Positions 1 to 17,563 are shown, counted from the stretch's first letter. The stretch: 64,000 nt of DNA from Novosphingobium sp. Leaf2 (GCF_001421325.1 NZ_LMJY01000001.1:317501-381500); one strand, 5' to 3'. Notes: generated by a model from the sequence alone, not told the origin. Made by a program: numbers and translations.

Positions 1-1524
<1,524 letters not shown>

Positions 1525-1548
1525 TCAGGTAGTGGGAAGCGGCAGATC

Positions 1549-1836
1549 TCAGGCGATGACGCCCAGGATGTCCGATTCCTTCATGATGAGCAGGTCTTCG
1601 CCGCTGACCTTGACTTCGGTGCCGGACCACTTGCCGAACAGCACGCGGTCGCCAACAGTGACGTCGAGCGGCGTGATCGTTCCGTTTTCAGCGCGGGCGC
1701 CCGTGCCGACGGCGACGATTTCGCCCTCAGCCGGCTTTTCCTTGGCGCTGTCAGGAATGATGATGCCGCCGGCCGTCTTCTCTTCGGCTTCGACGCGGCG
1801 CACGAGAACACGGTCGTGCAGCGGGCGGAAAGTCAT
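1549..1836 (-). CDS. groES: Co-chaperonin GroES (10 kDa)
   Basis: A 95-residue protein starting [16 protein letters not shown] and ending [10 protein letters not shown], the full length of the family. The mobile-loop region [18 protein letters not shown], which docks on GroEL, is typical. The ATG at 1836 is chosen because GGGAG lies just upstream; the frame stays open further upstream, but that stretch crosses the CIRCE element and does not look like GroES. GroES caps the GroEL cylinder in the cytosol. It is the first gene of groES-groEL and sits 40 bp downstream of CIRCE. Confidence 0.98.
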   Translation of the reverse strand: MTFRPLHDRVLVRRVEAEEKTAGGIIIPDSAKEKPAEGEIVAVGTGARAENGTITPLDVTVGDRVLFGKWSGTEVKVSGEDLLIMKESDILGVIA

Positions 1837-1875
1837 TGGGGTGTCTCCCTTAATCCAACGAACATAAAAACTGGG

Positions 1876-1902
1876 TTGGCACTCATCAGTTGAGAGTGCC
1901 AA
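1876..1902 (-). promoter_or_regulatory. CIRCE operator (HrcA binding site)
   Basis: Perfect inverted repeat TTGGCACTC-N9-GAGTGCCAA, two bases per arm off the canonical TTAGCACTC but fully self-complementary. It lies between the promoter and groES, where HrcA represses the heat-shock operon in alphaproteobacteria. hrcA itself is not in the window. Confidence 0.93.
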
Positions 1903-1910
1903 CGAGCGTC

Positions 1911-1939
1911 GATATGGTCTTGGAGTGGGGGTGCGTCAA
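1911..1939 (-). promoter_or_regulatory. Predicted sigma-70 type promoter of groESL
   Basis: Read on the minus strand: TTGACG, 17 bp, CATATC. The predicted start site, about 7 bp downstream of the -10, falls next to the first base of CIRCE, the usual geometry for HrcA repression. A sigma-32 element could overlap; I did not find a clear one. Confidence 0.6.
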
Positions 1940-2012
1940 GCGCCGCGTGTCAGAAAAATCATGCGGCGTATGGCGCTTGGCGATCAACCGGTAGGACGCC
2001 CCGATGACCCGG

Positions 2013-3431
2013 TCATGACAGGCCGACGATCGGCGCCGAATGCGGACTTTGGCCCGTCGGCAACAGTCCCAGCCGCCCGCGCCAGTACCAGCGTGCCAAC
2101 AGCAGCACCGCCGCGACGGTCAAGCCTACGGCAAGGCCGATCCACACGCCGACCCCGCGCAAGGGCGTGAACAGCCCCAGGGCGACGGAGGTGGTGAAGC
2201 CGGCCAGCCAGTAGCCCACAATGGCGATGACCGCAGGCACGCGGGTATCCTGCAGGCCGCGCAAGGCGCCGGCGGCCACCGCCTGCAGCCCGTCAGTCAA
2301 CTGGAATACGGCGGCGACAAACAGGTATTGTACCGCCAGCGCGACGAGCGTTGCGTTGGCCGGCGCGGTCACATCCAGATAAGCGGACAGGATCGTGCGC
2401 GGGAAGGCCAGCATGGCGAAGGCGGAGAGCCCGACGAACGCCATGCCGGTGCCAAGGGCCGCCCAACCGGCGCGGCCGATGGCATCGCGGTTCCCGGCGC
2501 CGTAGTGGTAGCCCACGCGGATAGTCGCGGCCTGCCCGATGCCGAACGGCACCTGAAAGGCGAAGGCGGCGATCTGCAGCGCCACGGTATGGGCCGCCAG
2601 TTCGGTTTCTCCCACCCGGCCCATCAGGAACGCCGCGCCGCTGAACAGGCCGCCCTCCGCGATGAGCGTGGCGGAGATCGGCAGGCCCAGCACCAGCATC
2701 TGACGCATGCGCTGCCACTCCGGTCGCCACCAGCGCCCGAAGATGCGAAATCGCCGCAAGGTGCGGTTGAAACGGATCGCCAACACGTATGCGACAACCG
2801 TGCTGCACGCAGTGATGGCGCTGGCAATGGCCGACCCCGTCAGCCCCAGCGCAGGGGCTCCCAGGTTACCAAACACAAGCGCGTAGTTGCCCAGCGCGTT
2901 CACGCCGATCGACAAAGCGGTGATCAGCGTCGCGAAGACTGGCCAGCCCAGCGTGGACACGAACGTGCGCAACACGTTGGCCACCGCCATCGGCACCAGC
3001 GCCAGCGAGAGCACCTTGATAAAGTGACCGGCGATCTGCGCGACATGGGCATCCTGCCCGGTCGCCAGCATGATCCGCTGACCCTGGAACGAGATGGCGA
3101 CCGTCACCAGCCCGATCGTGACCGCCACCCACAAGGCCATGCGTACCGAGCGGCGCACTTCGCGCACCGAATGGCGCCGTCGGCCCACTTCCGCCGCGAT
3201 CAGCGGAGCGACGGCCCCGGTCACGCCGTTGAGGCCCATCATCAGAACTGCCACGATGGCCACGGCAAGGCTGGAGGCGGCAAGCGATTCCTGACCAAGC
3301 CGGGCCACGAAGATCACGTCCACCGCAAAAACGGCCATCTGCAGCATGTTGGCCAAGGCAAGCGGCGCGGCCAGCCGCACGGTGGCGGCCAGTTCGGTGC
3401 GGAACGGATGGGTTGGGATGCTGCCCGACAT
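2013..3431 (-). CDS. MATE family multidrug efflux transporter
   Basis: A 472-residue integral membrane protein with about 12 hydrophobic segments in two homologous halves, the size and layout of NorM/MATE antiporters. Family-typical stretches are LAAPLALANMLQMAV (first helix), LGLPISATLIAEGG at the start of the second half, and QVPFGIGQAATIRVGYHYGAG. Members export cationic drugs or metabolites across the inner membrane using a Na+ or H+ gradient; the substrate here cannot be told. It stands alone, downstream of a terminator and running towards groES, with no obvious Shine-Dalgarno before the ATG at 3431. Confidence 0.92.
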   Translation of the reverse strand: MSGSIPTHPFRTELAATVRLAAPLALANMLQMAVFAVDVIFVARLGQESLAASSLAVAIVAVLMMGLNGVTGAVAPLIAAEVGRRRHSVREVRRSVRMALWVAVTIGLVTVAISFQGQRIMLATGQDAHVAQIAGHFIKVLSLALVPMAVANVLRTFVSTLGWPVFATLITALSIGVNALGNYALVFGNLGAPALGLTGSAIASAITACSTVVAYVLAIRFNRTLRRFRIFGRWWRPEWQRMRQMLVLGLPISATLIAEGGLFSGAAFLMGRVGETELAAHTVALQIAAFAFQVPFGIGQAATIRVGYHYGAGNRDAIGRAGWAALGTGMAFVGLSAFAMLAFPRTILSAYLDVTAPANATLVALAVQYLFVAAVFQLTDGLQAVAAGALRGLQDTRVPAVIAIVGYWLAGFTTSVALGLFTPLRGVGVWIGLAVGLTVAAVLLLARWYWRGRLGLLPTGQSPHSAPIVGLS

Positions 3432-3525
3432 AGGCCCGCGCGATAGGGGGCGCGGCGCGCGAGGGAAAGCGTTTCCTTGGCAGCGTTATGCTTTGGCCAT
3501 CAGGCGCGCGATCGGGCCAGACACG

Positions 3526-3559
3526 AAAAGGGCCTTGCGCGATCCCGTGCGCAAGGCCC
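3526..3559 (-). terminator. Intrinsic terminator of the Met-rich secreted protein gene
   Basis: An 11-bp perfect stem (GGGCCTTGCGC / GCGCAAGGCCC) with an 8-nt loop, followed on the minus strand by TTTT. It lies about 45 bp past the stop of the 3603-4190 gene. Confidence 0.85.
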
Positions 3560-3602
3560 TCGTGGTGCGGCGTTCGGGACAGACAACGCCGCGGGTATGC
3601 GT

Positions 3603-4190
3603 TCAGACTTTCCGGCCGGGGGCGGGAGCCTGTTCCACGGGTGCTTCTGCCTTTGCAGGGATCGCCTGCGTGGTCGGCTTGGCGGCATCGCAGCCGTCCG
3701 ATGCGGCTTGCACGACCTGGGGTGCTGCGCCCGAACCGTCCGAGTTGTACGTGGTGGCGCGGGTGCAGCCGTGCGCGTCGGTAGTGGATGAATAATACGT
3801 CACATGCATACCTTGCGGCATGTCGCCGACCAAGGTGACGCCCGGAGCGCCGGTGCTATCGCTGGCCTGCACCGCGCGCTGCTGCATGTGCGCGGCCTGA
3901 TGCTGCATAAGCGCGGCGCGCTGCATCATAGCGGCCATCTGCGCATCCATCATCGCCGATATCTGCGCCATCGATGCAAACGGATCGGGCGCGGCTTCTT
4001 GCGTCATTGCTGCCGGCACCACCTGCACCTGTGGCGGCACATCGCCGCTGTACTGCACCTGCACGACCACCTCATCGGGCGCTGCCAAGTTCATAGTGTG
4101 AATCTGCTGCGTGGCGGCTTGCGCGACGCCTGCGCCGAGCAGTGCCAGTACGGCGCCGCCGACAAGGTATTTGCGTTGAAGCATTCGCAT
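3603..4190 (-). CDS. Secreted Met/Gln/His-rich protein of unknown function
   Basis: I do not recognise a family. From the ATG at 4190 (AGGAGG 10 nt upstream) the product is 195 residues. It has a clear Sec signal peptide: basic MRMLQRK, a hydrophobic GGAVLALLGAGVA core and an AQA-A cleavage site near residue 26. A central block at about residues 70-105 is unusually rich in Met, Gln, Ala and His (for example ISAMMDAQMAAMMQRAALMQ), likely helical. The C-terminal part carries two cysteines (DAHGC, SDGC) that could pair in the periplasm, followed by a Pro/Ala tail. The gene is single, with a strong terminator. Metal binding through the Met cluster is conceivable but speculative. Confidence 0.8.
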   Translation of the reverse strand: MRMLQRKYLVGGAVLALLGAGVAQAATQQIHTMNLAAPDEVVVQVQYSGDVPPQVQVVPAAMTQEAAPDPFASMAQISAMMDAQMAAMMQRAALMQHQAAHMQQRAVQASDSTGAPGVTLVGDMPQGMHVTYYSSTTDAHGCTRATTYNSDGSGAAPQVVQAASDGCDAAKPTTQAIPAKAEAPVEQAPAPGRKV

Positions 4191-4279
4191 GGGGTTCAAT
4201 CCTCCTTGGTAATGCGACCCTGCGTTGAGGAGGACAGGTTGCTACCGCAAAGCTGAACGCACGATTACAACCGCAAACG

Positions 4280-4307
4280 AAAAGGGCGACCCGTTGCCGG
4301 GCCGCCC
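4280..4307 (-). terminator. Intrinsic terminator of rplJL
   Basis: On the minus strand GGGCGGCCCG-GCAA-CGGGTCGCCC followed by TTTT; one G-U pair in a 10-bp stem. It starts 35 bp after the rplL stop. Its stem closely resembles the terminator at 5652-5680. Confidence 0.9.
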
Positions 4308-4342
4308 TTTCCTGATTTCCACCGGAAGACCCGGCAAGAAGC

Positions 4343-4714
4343 TTACTTGAGTTCGACGGTACCGCCGGCTTCTTCGATCTTCTTCTTGATGTCTTCGGCT
4401 TCAGCCTTGTTAATGCCTTCCTTGACGGCCTTGGGCGCGCCTTCGACAAGAGCCTTGGCTTCAGCGAGGCCCAGGCCGGTGATGGCGCGGACTTCCTTGA
4501 TGACCTGGATCTTCTTGCCACCGTCGCCGGTGAGGATGACGTCAAATTCGGTCTTCTCTTCGGCAGCGGCCGGAGCGTCGCCCGAAGGGGCGGCAACGGC
4601 AACGGCAGCAGCGGCGGAAACGCCCCATGCTTCTTCAAGCGCCTTGGCGAGGTCAGCGGCCTCGAGGACGGTCAGCTTCGACAGTTCTTCTACAAGCTTG
4701 GCGATGTCGGCCAT
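4343..4714 (-). CDS. rplL: 50S ribosomal protein L7/L12
   Basis: 123 residues from the ATG at 4714 ([19 protein letters not shown]). It has the N-terminal dimerisation domain, an Ala-rich hinge ([21 protein letters not shown]) and the C-terminal factor-binding domain with [21 protein letters not shown] and [15 protein letters not shown]7/L12 dimers bind L10 and recruit translation GTPases to the ribosome. An in-frame GTG three codons upstream is possible, but AGGAG spacing and the family start favour the ATG. It follows rplJ by 88 bp and ends at a strong terminator, so rpoBC is not co-transcribed downstream as it is in most bacteria. Confidence 0.97.
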   Translation of the reverse strand: MADIAKLVEELSKLTVLEAADLAKALEEAWGVSAAAAVAVAAPSGDAPAAAEEKTEFDVILTGDGGKKIQVIKEVRAITGLGLAEAKALVEGAPKAVKEGINKAEAEDIKKKIEEAGGTVELK

Positions 4715-4802
4715 GATATTCACTCCTGATCCTGTGGTCCGCCGCCGGCCTCATGCCGAACGGCGGAATAAATCGTTAGAAACGTGCTGCTTTCGCTCGC
4801 GC

Positions 4803-5318
4803 TCAGGCGGCGTCCTTCTCGGCGTACGCGGCGAAGACGCGGGCCAGCTTGGCCGCCGGAGCGGTGGACAGCTGGGCGATCTTGGTCGCGGGAGCCTGAA
4901 CGAGGCCGATGAGCTTGGCGCGCAGTTCGTCGAGCGAGGGCATCGAGGCGAGAGCCTTGACACCGTCCGCGTTCAGAACCAGCGACCCCATCGCGCCGCC
5001 GACGATCTCGATCTTGTCGGTCGTCTTGGCGAATTCGACGACGGCCTTGGCAGCGGCGACGGGGTCCACGGATGTGGCGATGGCCGTCGGGCCGGTCAGG
5101 AAGTCGCCGATACCGGCATAGTCGGTATCTACGATGGCAAGCTTGGCAAGACGGTTCTTCGCAACCTTGTAGGTCGCACCCGCATCACGGATCTTTCCGC
5201 GCAGGGCGGTGGACTGGGCCACCGTCATGCCGAGGTTGCGGGTGATGACCACCACGCCGACCTCGTTGAAGACCGCGCTGAGAGTGGCGACCGATTCGGC
5301 TTTCTGCGAACGATCCAT
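4803..5318 (-). CDS. rplJ: 50S ribosomal protein L10
   Basis: 171 residues, [20 protein letters not shown], the usual length. The RNA-binding N-terminal domain contains [13 protein letters not shown] and the segment [11 protein letters not shown] typical of L10. The C-terminal helix that carries L7/L12 dimers ends [12 protein letters not shown]10 builds the ribosomal stalk base on 23S rRNA and in many bacteria represses its own operon by binding the mRNA leader. AAGGAG lies 5 nt before the ATG. It is the first gene of a two-gene rplJ-rplL unit; rplK and rplA are not adjacent. Confidence 0.97.
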   Translation of the reverse strand: MDRSQKAESVATLSAVFNEVGVVVITRNLGMTVAQSTALRGKIRDAGATYKVAKNRLAKLAIVDTDYAGIGDFLTGPTAIATSVDPVAAAKAVVEFAKTTDKIEIVGGAMGSLVLNADGVKALASMPSLDELRAKLIGLVQAPATKIAQLSTAPAAKLARVFAAYAEKDAA

Positions 5319-5650
5319 GCCTTACTCCTTCACAATGGCTACACGCGGCGTGAACCTCGCGTAGCCGGCTACGTGTGTCCGCAATGCCGTGAGGCGCTGC
5401 GGGCGATTCCGTTCGAAGGGGAAGGAGCTTCGCGCTGAAGCACGAAAATGGCACCACGCTTTTGAAAAGCGAACGGCCGGAATAATTCCTGTTCCCCGCC
5501 TAGGCTGCAAATTAAGAAGGAAACCCTCAGCAACTGTCTCGGACGGACGACAGCACAAAAATCGAAAAAAACGATTCCCGCACCGGTCGAGCGGGCCCAA
5601 TGATGGAAACGTACCGCCGAGTCAAGCGCAGCAGGAATGTTGGGATTTGC
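5319..5650 (-). promoter_or_regulatory. rplJL promoter and leader region
   Basis: A 330-bp gene-free stretch upstream of rplJ with more A/T than its surroundings. A possible -35 (TTGACT, minus strand, 5620-5625) lies 17 bp from a poor -10 (CATTGG, 5597-5602), predicting a long leader of about 270 nt. A short hairpin AATCG-T7-CGATT followed by further T residues (about 5558-5577) resembles an attenuator. The 3' part, about 5330-5450, is GC-rich and able to fold, which is where an L10-binding leader would be expected. The L10 site itself is inferred from position only. Confidence 0.45.
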
Positions 5651-5651
5651 G

Positions 5652-5680
5652 AAAAAGGGCGACCCCATACGGAGCCGCCC
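5652..5680 (-). terminator. Intrinsic terminator of the Pro/Ala-rich protein gene
   Basis: On the minus strand GGGCGGCTCC-GTAT-GGGGTCGCCC followed by TTTTT. It separates the upstream gene from the rplJ promoter. Confidence 0.9.
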
Positions 5681-5707
5681 TTTCGCGTGACGGTATTGGA
5701 TTGGTGG

Positions 5708-6742
5708 TTAAGCGTCGATCAGCGGTGGCTTTTCTGAATGTCTGACCTGATCGGTGCGCGGTATCGAAGGCTGGTAGGTACGATAATCGAACGGCGTGTT
5801 CTGCATCGTCACCTCCTGATGTTCCGCATGCTGCAACTGGATACGGGCCCGACGCATCCTCGCCTTGCGCGAGGTGAACGGATTGCCCTCGTCCGGCTCT
5901 GCCGCGACCATGCTCTCCAGCAGGGCCTGACGCTCTTCGGGCGAATGCGGCATACCCGCAGTGGCCAGCACCCGGCTCGCGGTGTTACCCGACAGCGTGG
6001 GCATTGCAGGGCGCGCGACCTCGCGGGCGACGGCCATTTGCGCTGGTTCGGCCTCTAAAGCCGTTTCAGCCAGCGATGCGGGCGCGTAGTCGGCCTCGTC
6101 ATACTCCGGCTCGTTGCGACGGCGGCGACGCAGCGCAAAAATTCCGAGGCCTGCAACGCCTAGTGCCGCGAGAATGCCAGCAATCCCTGCGACCGGCACG
6201 TTCGACTGCTGCGTGGCCGGAACGACTGGCGTCGTCGCACGGGCGGCGGGCTTGGCTACGGGCGCCGGCGACACGGCGGCACGCGGGACCGCGCCTGAGG
6301 CCAGCGCGCTGTCATTAGCCGCGGCCTGATCACGGGTCGCGGGCACAGCAGGCTTGACCGGCGAACGACGCGCAGCTTCGATCGGCGTGCGGCCCGCGGC
6401 GCGCCTGACCGCAGCGACCGGCGGGGCTGTATCACTCGTCGATGCGGTTTCGGCGCTATCAGTCGGCGCAGCCACCGATTCCGATGCTGGCGGCGGGGCC
6501 GAAATCATGACCGGCGGTGTACCATAAGCTGTGCTGGCAGGCGGCGTTGTGTCTGCAGGCGGGGGGGACGGCAATACGATCGTTGGCTGCGGCGCGGGTG
6601 CAGGGACTGGCGCGGGCGCTATAGCGGGGGCCGACTGTACATCTTGTGCATGAGCCGATCCTGCCGGGATTGCGGAAAGCGCGAAAACGGCGGCGATCGC
6701 CGTCATGGCGCGGGACGAGCGGGGGGTGCTTGTGTTTTCCAT
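5708..6742 (-). CDS. Pro/Ala-rich single-pass membrane protein, unknown function
   Basis: Not recognised beyond its architecture. Using the ATG at 6742 (a TTG six codons upstream is the alternative; neither has a clear Shine-Dalgarno) it has 344 residues. It starts with a signal peptide ending around AHAQ, then about 140 residues dominated by Pro, Ala, Thr and Ser. A transmembrane helix follows at about 188-205 (GIAGILAALGVAGLGIFAL) with RRRRR directly after it, then an acidic and basic cytoplasmic tail of about 135 residues containing HSPEERQALLESMVAAE and SRKARMRRARIQLQ. The topology therefore looks like an extracytoplasmic Pro/Ala stalk, one helix and a cytoplasmic tail. It is a single gene with its own terminator, between rplJL and rpoB. 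Confidence 0.75.
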   Translation of the reverse strand: MENTSTPRSSRAMTAIAAVFALSAIPAGSAHAQDVQSAPAIAPAPVPAPAPQPTIVLPSPPPADTTPPASTAYGTPPVMISAPPPASESVAAPTDSAETASTSDTAPPVAAVRRAAGRTPIEAARRSPVKPAVPATRDQAAANDSALASGAVPRAAVSPAPVAKPAARATTPVVPATQQSNVPVAGIAGILAALGVAGLGIFALRRRRRNEPEYDEADYAPASLAETALEAEPAQMAVAREVARPAMPTLSGNTASRVLATAGMPHSPEERQALLESMVAAEPDEGNPFTSRKARMRRARIQLQHAEHQEVTMQNTPFDYRTYQPSIPRTDQVRHSEKPPLIDA

Positions 6743-6908
6743 GCAAGTAGCAACACGCAAAACGGCACGAAGTCGTATTGCGCCCGCGAAATACAGGATA
6801 AGTTGACGGGCAATTTGCGACGAGTTGATCGAAATAAACCAAATTACTATGTGCTAATCGCCTGCATTTCTTGCTGCCAGATTAACGGAAATGGCACAGT
6901 CACGCGGT

Positions 6909-6937
6909 TTGACATAGTGGGGGGCGGCTTCTATATG
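6909..6937 (+). promoter_or_regulatory. Predicted sigma-70 promoter of rpoBC
   Basis: TTGACA, 17 bp, TATATG, the best sigma-70 match seen in the window. It implies a leader of about 245 nt before the rpoB ATG at 7191. A weaker candidate, TTGATC-N17-TATGTG, lies at 6825-6853. The rest of the 6743-7190 gap holds the leader hairpin at 7056-7081 and nothing else I can support. Confidence 0.65.
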
Positions 6938-7055
6938 CGGCTCTCGCTCGATCGCTTCGAGCAAGGCGGGTCCATGCGCGGGGACGTGCCCGGGAAGGAA
7001 GCGATCAGGTTTCATCCGACGTCGAAGGCTGCGGGCTGCAAGTGCTTTTCTATGA

Positions 7056-7081
7056 AAAAGCGCCGCGTCTGGCGGCCTTTT
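7056..7081 (+). terminator. Attenuator-like hairpin in the rpoB leader
   Basis: AAAAG, one bulged C, GCCGC-GTCTG-GCGGC, then CTTTT: a stem with a flanking A/T extension, 110 bp before the rpoB start. It could act as a partial terminator in the leader. On the minus strand it is followed by TTTTT and would stop antisense transcription. Function is inferred. Confidence 0.45.
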
Positions 7082-7190
7082 GCGCGTTCGGATGGCTTGC
7101 CTTGAAAGCAGGCGTTCTCGCGACGACGAAATTTCCGGGCCGGCGCGCACCAGTTGCGAATCGGCCCTTTGTAAGAGGCAAGTCCAGCTC

Positions 7191-11357
<4,167 letters not shown>

Positions 11358-11361
11358 ATCG

Positions 11362-11393
11362 GCAGGAGCGCCGTTTAGCGACGGCGCTCCTGC
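11362..11393 (+). terminator. Strong hairpin in the rpoB-rpoC intercistronic gap
   Basis: A perfect 12-bp stem GCAGGAGCGCCG / CGGCGCTCCTGC with an 8-nt loop, starting 5 bp after the rpoB stop. Only GTTT follows, so it is a weak terminator at best. It may be an RNase III processing site, an mRNA stabiliser or an attenuator setting the beta to beta-prime ratio. Confidence 0.6.
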
Positions 11394-11434
11394 GTTTCGC
11401 CCAAGACATTTGACCCTCCAGAGGGACTGAAAAT

Positions 11435-15727
<4,293 letters not shown>

Positions 15728-15760
15728 GCCTTTCGTCCTGCCGCCAAAGGCACAGCAAAA

Positions 15761-15791
15761 GCCCCGTCGGAGCGATCCGGCGGGGTTTTTT
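15761..15791 (+). terminator. Intrinsic terminator of rpoBC
   Basis: CCCCGTCGG-AGCGAT-CCGGCGGGG followed by TTTTTT; a 9-bp stem with one G-U pair. The loop region CGGAGCGATC recurs in the terminator at 16721-16750. Confidence 0.93.
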
Positions 15792-15849
15792 GTAGGGCTG
15801 GCGGGGTGTATTATAAACGTCACAGTTCCGTAAACTTCGCATGTGCAGC

Positions 15850-15875
15850 GGAACTTGCAGCCGTAGCGGGCCGTT
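15850..15875 (+). promoter_or_regulatory. Predicted EcfG (general stress sigma) promoter upstream of the outer-membrane protein gene
   Basis: GGAAC, 17 bp, CGTT, matching the alphaproteobacterial PhyR-EcfG consensus GGAAC-N16/17-CGTT. It would give a leader of about 220 nt before the ATG at 16105. Nothing else in the 15792-16104 gap is clearly interpretable. The match is exact but short, so it could be chance. Confidence 0.5.
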
Positions 15876-16104
15876 ACTCCATCAAGATGATTGAAGGGTC
15901 GCAGCCAAAAACTAAGTCTTGAAATTCAAAAGCCTACCCTGCCAGTATTTAGGCGAGCTCGCGGTGGAAGGCCTGCTTTCACCTTTTTCATCCCACCGAT
16001 GTCCAGCAGCGGGCACATGCGCCGGTGCGGCATCGGGTTCCCAAACTACGTCACAAACCAATTCATGCTGCGGTGCACGCGCCCGGCATTGATGGAGCAT
16101 TACT

Positions 16105-16692
16105 ATGAAGAAGATCGCACTGTTGGCCGCCGTTATGGTTGCCGCCATCCCCGTCGCCGGTTTTGCCCAGGATGCCGCTGTGGACGCCCCCACAACCAGC
16201 GCGCCCGCCACGGCCCCCGACGGCACGCGCGCGTTTGGCATCGAACCCTACTTCGGTGTCATGGGCGGGTATGATTCGTACGATCGTCGCAGCAAGTTCG
16301 GCTCGATCAATGATGGCAAGATGGAAGGCGCGCTGATCCAGGGCGTCGTTGGCGTCAACGTGCCGGTCGGCCCGGTGTTTGCGGGCGTCGAAGGTAATGT
16401 GGCCAAGGGGTTTGGCGACATCGACTGGGAATACGGCGTGAAGGGTCGCCTTGGCGCCCGTGCAGGCGAAAGCGGCATGGTCTATGCAACGGCGGGTTAT
16501 GAGTGGGTCAACGGCAAGCACGGCTATTCGGACCAGCACGACTGGATCTACGGTCTTGGCGTTGAAGCCGGCCCTAAGGACATCGGCCTTGGCGGCCTCA
16601 CCGGCAACAGCGGTCTGCGCCTGCGCTTCGAAGTGGACACGTTCGATTTCGACAGCATCCGTCCGATGGCCGGTGTGATCGCACACTTCTGA
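16105..16692 (+). CDS. Outer-membrane beta-barrel protein (opacity/OmpA-like porin superfamily)
   Basis: 195 residues with a Sec signal peptide (MKKIALLAAVMVAAIPVAGFAQ, cleavage near residue 22), an Ala/Pro/Thr-rich linker and then alternating beta-strand sequence such as FGIEPYFGVMGGYDSYD, GVVGVNVPVGPVFAGVEGNV and MVYATAGYEWVNG. The chain ends in a terminal Phe (AGVIAHF), the recognition signal for barrel insertion by the Bam complex. The size fits an eight-stranded barrel; a ligand or role cannot be read. GGAG precedes the ATG. The gene is monocistronic between two terminators and may be under the stress sigma factor. Confidence 0.82.
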   Translation: MKKIALLAAVMVAAIPVAGFAQDAAVDAPTTSAPATAPDGTRAFGIEPYFGVMGGYDSYDRRSKFGSINDGKMEGALIQGVVGVNVPVGPVFAGVEGNVAKGFGDIDWEYGVKGRLGARAGESGMVYATAGYEWVNGKHGYSDQHDWIYGLGVEAGPKDIGLGGLTGNSGLRLRFEVDTFDFDSIRPMAGVIAHF

Positions 16693-16720
16693 TCCGCCAC
16701 GCCTTTGCGGCAAACAAAAA

Positions 16721-16750
16721 AGCCCTCCGGAGCGATCTGGGGGGCTTTTT
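16721..16750 (+). terminator. Intrinsic terminator of the barrel protein gene
   Basis: AGCCCTCCGG-AGCGAT-CTGGGGGGCT followed by TTTTT, preceded by AAAAAA, so it may act in both directions. It shares the CGGAGCGATC core with the rpoC terminator. Confidence 0.9.
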
Positions 16751-16879
16751 GCTGCGCCGATCCCCAGCCAACGAGACGCCCGGTGATCGCGTGGCAGACA
16801 AGATGCCGACATCGACCCGATTGACCGCCGCTGCGGGAATAGTCTTGCGCAGGCATTGTGCCGCAGTGGGAGTTTTCCG

Positions 16880-17563
16880 ATGACATTTTCGCATTCCGGC
16901 TACGCCGGCCGCATCCTTTATCTTGATCGCGCGGGCAGCGAATGGGGCCGGGAAAGCTTTTCTGCGACACTCCATAGCGGAGGCCGAACCCTGCGAGCCT
17001 TATGCGAAATGGACGACGCGCGGCTGCATCGCGAAGTCACATGGTCGCTGGATGGCAACTGGATGCCGCGCGATGGTTTCGTGCGCTTGACGCGGGATGG
17101 GGTGAGGCTTGCCAGTTGCTGGTATCATATCGAGGGCGCGCAGGCGCAATGCGAAGGGGTGACGGATGAGCACGGTCGCATCTCCCGGCACGTCAGCGCC
17201 GATCGACCCATCCGGTTTCTGGGAACCCACCCGCTTGCCGGCGACAGCGTGATCGCGGCGGCGCGCGGGGTGGATGATCCCGGCGTGGAACGACCGATAA
17301 CCAGCGCCGTCAATTCGCTGGCCCACCTGGGGGACGAGGAACTGGACGTGCGCATCCTCGAGCCGCTGGTGACGTTCATCGGGTACGAGACGATCACCGT
17401 GGCTGCAGGTCGCTTCGACGCGCGGCGCTATACGATCAGGTGGAGTGATACGATGCCGCACGTCACTGACTTCTGGGTGCACGCAGAGGACTGCTTGCCT
17501 TTGCTGACCATCGTGCCGGTGCTGGGAGAGCGCTACGAACTGGTGGAGTTCACCCGCTTCTGA
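16880..17563 (+). CDS. Conserved-looking hypothetical protein, possibly DUF3108-like
   Basis: 227 residues from the ATG at 16880, chosen for GGGAG about 9 nt upstream. There is no signal peptide or transmembrane helix, so it is probably cytosolic. The sequence is rich in beta-strand-like segments (GRILYLDRAGSEWGRESF, VTWSLDGNWMPRDGFVRLT). The C-terminal part (VRILEPLVTFIGYETITVAAG, FDARRYTIRW, DFWVHAEDCLPLLT) resembles the DUF3108/LolA-type pattern in which a steroid- or lipid-binding beta-sheet wraps a cavity; this likeness is a visual impression only. It stands alone, convergent with ispG. Function unknown. Confidence 0.72.
   Translation: MTFSHSGYAGRILYLDRAGSEWGRESFSATLHSGGRTLRALCEMDDARLHREVTWSLDGNWMPRDGFVRLTRDGVRLASCWYHIEGAQAQCEGVTDEHGRISRHVSADRPIRFLGTHPLAGDSVIAAARGVDDPGVERPITSAVNSLAHLGDEELDVRILEPLVTFIGYETITVAAGRFDARRYTIRWSDTMPHVTDFWVHAEDCLPLLTIVPVLGERYELVEFTRF

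Noticed and set aside
7080..7190. Extended N-terminus for RpoB
   Set aside because: The 37 upstream codons do not resemble RpoB, include two Cys and overlap the leader; the family start MATKPIE is at 7191.
15824..15855. Inverted repeat AGTTCCG / CGGAACT before the barrel gene
   Set aside because: Only 7 bp with an 18-nt loop; too weak to call, and it overlaps the EcfG -35 by chance or design.
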